DNA from: an uncultured Oscillospiraceae bacterium
GTDB taxonomy: Bacteria > Bacillota > Clostridia > Oscillospirales > Oscillospiraceae
Assembly: GCA_934659415.1 (NCBI GenBank)
Contig: CAKUHW010000012.1
Coordinates: 1-10,614 of the forward strand
Length of the DNA: 10,614 bases
Direction of reading: 5' to 3'
Below, in pieces: positions 5,738-10,614 of the stretch. A program made the translations under genes and the position numbers. The notes below the pieces were generated by a model. It did no database searches. It saw only the letters and a program-made list of their open reading frames with translations, and was not told the origin of the DNA. Each line of letters opens with the position of its first letter. Position 1 is the first letter of the stretch.

Positions 5738-6514
5738 ATGTCCTATGTGAACTATGAACGAAAGGGCCCGGTGGCGATCTTGACCATCGACCGGCAGGAG
5801 GCGCTGAATGCGCTGAACAGCCAGGTGCTGTGCGATCTGGATGAGGCCATCGACAAGGTGGAGGCCGACAGCGAGGTCCACGCGGTGATTCTCACCGGTG
5901 CGGGCCGGTCCTTTGTGGCCGGAGCCGACATTGGGGAGATGAAGGGCTTTTCCGCGGTGGACGGCAAGCGCTTCGGCGTCCATGGCGGGAATGTGTTCCT
6001 GAAGCTGGAGAACCTGTCCAAGCCGGTGATCGCCGCAGTGAACGGCTTTGCACTGGGCGGCGGCTGTGAGCTGAGCATGGCCTGCGATATCCGTCTGGCC
6101 AGCGAGAAGGCCAAGTTCGGCCAGCCCGAGGTGGGCCTGGGCATCACCCCCGGCTTCGGCGGCACCCAGCGTCTGCCTCGCATCGTGGGCATGAGCAAGG
6201 CCATGGAGCTGATCCTGACCGCCAGAGTCATCGGCGCGGCAGAGGCCAAGGAGATCGGCCTGGTGAGCGCGGTGTACCCCCCCGAGGAGCTGATGGACAA
6301 GGCCATGGAGCTGGCCAACGCCATCTGCGCCAACGCCCCCATCGCGGTGGCGGAGTCCAAGCGGTGCATCCGCATGGGCATGCAGACCGACATCCACACC
6401 GGCGCTGCGTTTGAGGCGGAGGCTTTCGGCGTCACCTGCGGCACCGAGGACAAGAATGAAGGGATGGGCGCTTTCCTGGAGAAGCGCTCCGAGAAGCACT
6501 TCCTGAACAAGTAA
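5738..6514 (+). CDS. crt: Crotonase (3-hydroxybutyryl-CoA dehydratase)
   Basis: An enoyl-CoA hydratase of the crotonase superfamily, it dehydrates (S)-3-hydroxybutyryl-CoA to crotonyl-CoA in the cytoplasm. The 258-residue length is typical. The oxyanion-hole segment [11 protein letters not shown] is at 61-71 and the second one, [13 protein letters not shown], at 105-117. The two catalytic glutamates expected for hydratase activity are Glu111 (in GGGCEL) and Glu131 (in GQPEVGLG). The signature continues with [16 protein letters not shown] (136-151). ATG 5738 is set by AAAGGAGG (5723-5730) with 7 bases of spacing. The in-frame GTG 5711 lies upstream of that site. It leads the butyrate operon and is followed by hbd after 44 bases. 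Family members with other short enoyl-CoA substrates exist, but the neighbours point clearly to crotonyl-CoA. Confidence 0.96.
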   Translation: MSYVNYERKGPVAILTIDRQEALNALNSQVLCDLDEAIDKVEADSEVHAVILTGAGRSFVAGADIGEMKGFSAVDGKRFGVHGGNVFLKLENLSKPVIAAVNGFALGGGCELSMACDIRLASEKAKFGQPEVGLGITPGFGGTQRLPRIVGMSKAMELILTARVIGAAEAKEIGLVSAVYPPEELMDKAMELANAICANAPIAVAESKRCIRMGMQTDIHTGAAFEAEAFGVTCGTEDKNEGMGAFLEKRSEKHFLNK

Positions 6515-6558
6515 ACACAATACCTTTACCCATACATATCATCAAGGAGGAACCGACT

Positions 6559-7407
6559 ATGAAGAAGATCGTTGTCATCGGCGGCGGCACAATGGGCCTG
6601 GATATCGCGCAGGTATTTGCGCGCAACGGCTATGATGTGGTGGTCCGCGACATCAAGGACGAGATCATCCAGAAGAGCGAGGCCCGGCTGAATAAGGGCC
6701 TGGATAAGCTGATCGCCAAGGGCAAGCTGGATGAGGCCGGCAAGAAGGCCATCACCGACAAGCTGACCTTCACCACCGACCTGAACCTGGCCGCCGACGC
6801 CGACCTGGTCGTCGAGGCCGCCATTGAGAACCTGGACATCAAGAAGTCCATCTTCGCCGAGCTGGACAAAATCTGCAAGCCCGAGACCATCCTGGCCTCC
6901 AACACCTCTTCCATCTCCATCACCGCCATCGCGGCCGCCACCAAGCGGCCCGACAGGTTCATCGGCATGCACTTCTTCAACCCCGCCACCGTGATGAAGC
7001 TGGTGGAGGTCATCCGCGGCGCCCACACCTCCGACGAGACCTATAAGACCATCGCGGACCTGTCCGTGGCCATCGGCAAGGAGCCCGTCGAGGTGAACGA
7101 GGCCCCCGGCTTTGTGGTCAACAAGATCCTGGTGCCCATGATCAACGAGGCCGCCGACCTGCTGTACACCGGCGTGGCCTCTGCAGAGGGCATCGACAAT
7201 GCCATGAAGCTGGGCGCAAACCATCCCATGGGTCCCCTGGCGCTGGGCGACCTCATCGGCCTGGACGTCTGCCTGGCCATTATGGATACGCTGTACAACG
7301 AGACCCATGATCCCAAGTACCGCGCCTCCCTGCTGCTGCGCAAGATGGTCCGCGCCGGCAAGCTGGGACGCAAGACCGGCGAGGGCTTCTTCAGCTACGC
7401 CAAGTAA
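6559..7407 (+). CDS. hbd: 3-Hydroxybutyryl-CoA dehydrogenase
   Basis: It reduces acetoacetyl-CoA to (S)-3-hydroxybutyryl-CoA with NAD(P)H. The 282-residue protein has an N-terminal Rossmann fold with GGGTMG (8-13, the GxGxxG nucleotide loop) and an acidic Asp31 after the second strand, which favours NADH over NADPH. The catalytic set known from human HADH aligns at a constant offset: Ser117 in SNTSS, His138 in GMHFFNP, Glu150 in KLVEVIRG and Asn188 in GFVVNKI. The C-terminal dimerisation domain contains [16 protein letters not shown] (221-236) and ends in [11 protein letters not shown]. After the loop, GLDIAQ replaces the more usual GSGIAQ, a mild variation. ATG 6559 has AAGGAGG (6544-6550) 8 bases upstream. 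Lys codons are almost all AAG, which suggests high expression. Identification is secure. Cofactor choice is inferred. Confidence 0.97.
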   Translation: MKKIVVIGGGTMGLDIAQVFARNGYDVVVRDIKDEIIQKSEARLNKGLDKLIAKGKLDEAGKKAITDKLTFTTDLNLAADADLVVEAAIENLDIKKSIFAELDKICKPETILASNTSSISITAIAAATKRPDRFIGMHFFNPATVMKLVEVIRGAHTSDETYKTIADLSVAIGKEPVEVNEAPGFVVNKILVPMINEAADLLYTGVASAEGIDNAMKLGANHPMGPLALGDLIGLDVCLAIMDTLYNETHDPKYRASLLLRKMVRAGKLGRKTGEGFFSYAK

Positions 7408-7425
7408 GAAGGAGGAATTGCATCC

Positions 7426-8589
7426 ATGGATTTTAAGCTGAGCCGGGAGCAGAAGATGCTCCAGAAGCTGTTCCGCGACTTCGCGGAGAACGAGGTGAAG
7501 CCGCTGGCCGCCACGGTGGACGAGGACGAGATGTTCCCCGCCGAGACGGTGAAGAAGATGGCCAAGCTGGGCATGATGGGGATCTATTTCCCCAAGGAGT
7601 ACGGCGGGGCCGGTGCCGATGTGCTGAGCTATGTGCTGGCCATTGAGGAGCTGAGCAAGGTGTGCGGCACCACCGGCGTTATCCTCTCTGCCCATACCTC
7701 CCTGTGCGCCGCTCCGATCTATGAGAACGGCACCCCCGAGCAGAAGGCCAAGTATCTGCCCAAGCTGTGCTCCGGCGAGTGGCTGGGCGCCTTCGGCCTC
7801 ACCGAGCCCGGCGCCGGCACTGACGCCCAGGGCCAGCAGACCACCGCCGTGCTGGATGAGACCGGTGAGAACTGGATTCTCAACGGCTCCAAGATCTTTA
7901 TCACCAACGCAGGCTACGCGAACCTGTTCGTGGTCATCGCGGTCACGGGTACCGTGCTGGATAAGCGGGGCCGCAAGTCCAAGGAGATCTCCGCCTTCCT
8001 GGTGGAGCGTACCGATCCCGGCTTCACCGTGGGCAAGCATGAGAAGAAGATGGGTATCCGCGGCTCCTCCACCTGCGAGCTGATTTTTGAGAACTGCGTC
8101 ATTCCGAAGGATCGTCTGCTGGGCAAGAAGGGCAAGGGCTTTGCTCTGGCTATGAAGACCCTGGACGGCGGCCGTATCGGCATCGCGGCGCAGGCTCTGG
8201 GCCTGGGCGAGGGCGCGGTGCAGGAGGCCATTGCCTACACCAAGGAGCGCGTCCAGTTTGGCAAGCGCATCAGCCAGCAGCAGAACACTCAGTTCCAGCT
8301 GGCCGATATGCACACCCGGATGGAGGCCGCCAAGTACCTGGTGTACTCCGCCGCCTGCAAGAAGCAGGCCGGCGAGCCCTACTCCGCGGACGCGGCCATG
8401 GCGAAGCTGTTTGCCGCCGAGGCCGCCAGCGACGTCACCCGCCGTGCGGTGCAGCTGTTCGGCGGATATGGCTACACCCGCGACTATCCCGTGGAGCGCA
8501 TGATGCGCGACGCCAAGATTACCGAGATCTATGAGGGCACCAGCGAGGTGCAGCGCATGGTCATCGCCGGTTCTCTGGGCGTGAACTAA
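7426..8589 (+). CDS. bcd: Butyryl-CoA dehydrogenase (short-chain acyl-CoA dehydrogenase)
   Basis: An FAD enzyme of the acyl-CoA dehydrogenase family, it acts here in the reducing direction, from crotonyl-CoA to butyryl-CoA, with EtfAB. The 387-residue length is normal. An alpha-helical N-domain (1-120) is followed by the FAD/substrate signature GAFGLTEPGAGTD (121-133), a beta-domain with WILNGSKIFITNAGYA (150-165), and the C-terminal helical domain. The second signature spans 343-362 (QLFGGYGYTRDYPVERM). The catalytic base is Glu370 in IYEGTSEVQR, the same position as in short- and medium-chain enzymes. There are no membrane segments or extra domains. ATG 7426 follows AAGGAGG (7409-7415), 18 bases after hbd. 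Its position directly before etfB-etfA supports a Bcd-Etf bifurcating complex that also reduces ferredoxin. Bifurcation itself cannot be read from this subunit. Confidence 0.96.
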   Translation: MDFKLSREQKMLQKLFRDFAENEVKPLAATVDEDEMFPAETVKKMAKLGMMGIYFPKEYGGAGADVLSYVLAIEELSKVCGTTGVILSAHTSLCAAPIYENGTPEQKAKYLPKLCSGEWLGAFGLTEPGAGTDAQGQQTTAVLDETGENWILNGSKIFITNAGYANLFVVIAVTGTVLDKRGRKSKEISAFLVERTDPGFTVGKHEKKMGIRGSSTCELIFENCVIPKDRLLGKKGKGFALAMKTLDGGRIGIAAQALGLGEGAVQEAIAYTKERVQFGKRISQQQNTQFQLADMHTRMEAAKYLVYSAACKKQAGEPYSADAAMAKLFAAEAASDVTRRAVQLFGGYGYTRDYPVERMMRDAKITEIYEGTSEVQRMVIAGSLGVN

Positions 8590-8603
8590 GGAGGTAAGAG
8601 CAA

Positions 8604-9407
8604 ATGAAGATCATTGTCTGTGTGAAGCAGGTGCCCGACACCTCCGGTAAGGTGGCGGTCAAGGCAGACGGCACAATGGACCGTGCCGCCATGGCCACCA
8701 TTTCCAACCCCGACGACATGAACGCGCTGGAGGCCGCTCTGCAGCTGAAGGACGCCAACCCCGAGATCAAGGTGGTCGTCATCACCATGGGTCCCCCTCC
8801 CGCCGAGTCCATGCTCCGCGAGTGTATGGCTATGGGCGCGGATGAGGCCGTCCTGGTGTCCGGCCGCGAGTTCGGCGGCGCTGACACCTTTGCCACCTCC
8901 GAGTGCCTGGCTGCTGCTATCCGCAAGATCGGCGTAGAGGAGAACGATATCATTTTCTGCGGCCGTCAGGCCATCGACGGCGACACTGCCCAGGTGGGTC
9001 CCCAGATCGCTGAGAAGCTGGATATCCCCCAGGTCACCTATGTTACCGCCATTGACTACAAGGACGGGAAGCTCACGGTCCGCCGGGAGCTGGAGGACGG
9101 CTACATGACCATCGCGGTCCATACTCCCTGCCTGCTCACCTGCATCAAGGAGCTGAACACCCCCCGCTACATGAGCGTGGGCGGCGTGATGGAGTGCTAC
9201 TCCAAGCCCTACAGCGTCATGGACTTCAACGCCCTGGCGGACGATCCCCATGTCACTCTGGAGACCATGGGCCTGAAGGGCTCTCCCACTCAGGTGTATA
9301 AGTCCTTCTCTCCCCCGGTGAAGGGCGCCGGCACCATGCTGGAAGGCGCCGATAAGGCCACCTGTGAGAACCTGGTGGCTATCCTGGGCGAGAAGCACAT
9401 CATCTGA
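8604..9407 (+). CDS. etfB: Electron transfer flavoprotein, beta subunit
   Basis: The 267-residue beta subunit pairs with EtfA and passes electrons between NADH, ferredoxin and Bcd. It begins MKIIVCVKQVPDTSGKV, the standard beta-subunit opening. It carries NPDDMNALEAAL (35-46) and the flavin-binding stretch GRQAIDGDTAQVGPQIAE (120-137). That DGDTAQVGP sequence is characteristic of clostridial ETFs in which the beta subunit binds FAD rather than AMP, as expected for the bifurcating type. The C-terminal part (about 190-267) includes SPPVKGAGTMLEG, a typical arm that contacts EtfA. The Shine-Dalgarno AAGGAGGT (8588-8595) overlaps the bcd stop codon, with 8 bases to ATG 8604, implying coupled translation. 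Family assignment is secure. The bifurcating subtype is inferred from the motif and neighbours. Confidence 0.97.
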   Translation: MKIIVCVKQVPDTSGKVAVKADGTMDRAAMATISNPDDMNALEAALQLKDANPEIKVVVITMGPPPAESMLRECMAMGADEAVLVSGREFGGADTFATSECLAAAIRKIGVEENDIIFCGRQAIDGDTAQVGPQIAEKLDIPQVTYVTAIDYKDGKLTVRRELEDGYMTIAVHTPCLLTCIKELNTPRYMSVGGVMECYSKPYSVMDFNALADDPHVTLETMGLKGSPTQVYKSFSPPVKGAGTMLEGADKATCENLVAILGEKHII

Positions 9408-9424
9408 GAAAGGAGCGAAAAGCA

Positions 9425-10531
9425 ATGGCTTTTAACAGTAAAGACACCGCCGCCTTCAAGGGCGTGTGGGTATTCTGCGAGCAGCGCGACGGCGTGATCC
9501 TGGGCACCGGCTATCAGCTGCTGAGCGAGGGCCGCAAGCTGGCCGACGATCTGGGTGTGGAGCTGTGCGGCGTGCTGCTGGGCAGCAACGTCAACGAGAC
9601 CTATGCCAAGGCTCTGGGCGGCTACGGCGCGGACCGCGTCTTTGTCTGCGACCATCCCCTGCTGAAGGACTACACCACCGATGCCTACACCAAGGTCATC
9701 TGCGACCTGGTGGAGGAGAAGAAGCCCGAGGTGTTCCTCATCGGGGCCACCAACATCGGCCGCGACCTTGGCCCCCGAGTTTCCGCCCGTCTGAAGACCG
9801 GCCTGACCGCCGACTGCACCCACCTGGATGTGGACGTGGAGAAGTACAAGGCTTTCCTGAAGACCACCTCCACCATCGATGTGGACAACACCCCCTTCGA
9901 GGATAACCGCAACCTGAAGATGACCCGCCCCGCCTTCGGCGGCCACCTGATGGCGACCATCGTCTGCCCCAGCTATCGCCCCCAGATGTCCACGGTCCGC
10001 CCCGGCGTGATGCAGACCCAGGCCTTTGACGAAGCCCATGCCGCCAGGACTGTCCTGGAGAAGGTAGACGTGAAGCTGGATGCCTCCGACATCCATGTGG
10101 ATGTTCTGGAGATCAAGAAGTCCGCCAAGAAGCTGGTGGATCTGATCGGCGCCGACGTGGTCGTGGCCGTGGGCCGCGGCATCAGCGCCGACCCCAAGCG
10201 CGGTATTGAGATCGCGGAGGAGCTGGCCGATGTGCTGGGCGGCGTGGTAGGCGCCTCCCGTGCTGTGGTGGATGCCGGCCTCATCAGCGCCGACCACCAG
10301 GTAGGCCAGACCGGCAAGACCGTCCACCCCAAGATCTATGTGGCTCTGGGTATTTCCGGCGCCATTCAGCACCTGGCCGGTATGCAGGACTCCGAGTGCA
10401 TCATCGCCGTGAACAAGAACGGCTCTGCCCCCATCTTCGACGTTGCCACCTACGGCATCACCGGCGACCTGTTCAAGGTCGGCCCCATGCTGGCGGAGGC
10501 GATCAAGGAGTATAAGGCCGCCAAGGTGTGA
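9425..10531 (+). CDS. etfA: Electron transfer flavoprotein, alpha subunit
   Basis: The 368-residue alpha subunit holds the electron-shuttling FAD in its C-terminal domain. The N-terminal domain (about 12-200) has [21 protein letters not shown] (103-123; key residues GAT and GRDLGPR) and LTADCT (127-132). The FAD domain has VAVGRGIS (247-254), [10 protein letters not shown] (276-285), [18 protein letters not shown] (292-309) and GISGAIQH (309-316), all standard flavin contacts. The late motif usually written NKD is NKN here (330-332). There is no N-terminal ferredoxin extension with Cys motifs, unlike some long EtfA proteins, so iron-sulfur centres are not expected. ATG 9425 has AAAGGAG (9409-9415) 9 bases upstream. 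etfB ends 17 bases before. It is probably the last gene of the operon, since no pathway gene follows in the remaining bases. Identification is secure. Confidence 0.97.
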   Translation: MAFNSKDTAAFKGVWVFCEQRDGVILGTGYQLLSEGRKLADDLGVELCGVLLGSNVNETYAKALGGYGADRVFVCDHPLLKDYTTDAYTKVICDLVEEKKPEVFLIGATNIGRDLGPRVSARLKTGLTADCTHLDVDVEKYKAFLKTTSTIDVDNTPFEDNRNLKMTRPAFGGHLMATIVCPSYRPQMSTVRPGVMQTQAFDEAHAARTVLEKVDVKLDASDIHVDVLEIKKSAKKLVDLIGADVVVAVGRGISADPKRGIEIAEELADVLGGVVGASRAVVDAGLISADHQVGQTGKTVHPKIYVALGISGAIQHLAGMQDSECIIAVNKNGSAPIFDVATYGITGDLFKVGPMLAEAIKEYKAAKV

Positions 10532-10614
10532 TCTGCAGCGGCAAACTGCAAAGAACTTTCAAACGGCCCCGGCGCACATGTGATATGCTCCCTCCATGAG
10601 AGACAGTGAAAAGA
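10532..10614 (+). other. Downstream flank of etfA with a possible new gene start
   Basis: These 83 bases show no convincing intrinsic terminator. The best stem is only gcag/ctgc around 10535-10549. Near the end, TGATATGCT (10581-10589) resembles an extended -10 element and is followed 6 bases later by ATG 10596, which opens MRDSEK to the window edge. The bases before that ATG (ctccctcc) are the opposite of a ribosome site. Whether a gene begins here cannot be decided from this window. Confidence 0.25.

Noticed and set aside
6526..8313. Long open frame on the minus strand across hbd and bcd
   Set aside because: Its product is a Gly/Leu/His/Gln-rich mirror of the sense codons and resembles no family. 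The sense genes have full catalytic motifs.
1..10614. CRISPR array, insertion sequence, phage or toxin-antitoxin genes
   Set aside because: No regularly spaced direct repeats, transposase motifs or small paired genes were found. Nearly all sequence is explained by core metabolic and translation genes.

Overview
The window reads as a GC-rich, butyrate-forming member of the Clostridia. The family may be Oscillospiraceae-like (Flavonifractor/Intestinimonas type), but that placement is inferred from gene content and GC richness, not from a search. All supported genes are on the + strand and form two blocks.

Block 1 (1-5442) is the end of a translation and cofactor operon: infB (5' end outside the window), rbfA, an NrnA-type DHH phosphoesterase, truB, ribF, then a DUF554 membrane protein. 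Four neighbouring pairs from rbfA to DUF554 overlap or are separated by 5-42 bases, so these genes are probably co-transcribed. The infB-rbfA junction is the exception. It has a 122-base gap holding a perfect 18-bp inverted repeat and two smaller GC-rich hairpins.

Block 2 (5738-10531) is crt-hbd-bcd-etfB-etfA, the central butyryl-CoA pathway. Hbd reduces acetoacetyl-CoA to 3-hydroxybutyryl-CoA and Crt dehydrates it to crotonyl-CoA. The Bcd/EtfAB complex reduces crotonyl-CoA to butyryl-CoA, most likely with flavin-based electron bifurcation to ferredoxin. Each gene has a strong Shine-Dalgarno sequence and short spacers, and Lys codons are almost all AAG, which fits high expression. No thiolase and no terminal butyrate-forming enzyme are in the window.

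The 295-base region between the blocks (5443-5737) holds a GC-rich hairpin without a U-tract, an AT-rich stretch, a sigma-A-like promoter (TTGCGC-17-TATAAT) and a structured leader of about 120 bases. It also has an 18-bp sequence matching the clostridial Rex operator at 12 of 14 defined positions. I see no mobile element, CRISPR array, tRNA, rRNA or phage gene, and no wholly new system. The most useful leads are the candidate NADH/NAD+ control (Rex) of the butyrate operon, the large hairpin between infB and rbfA, and the DUF554 gene at the end of the ribF operon.
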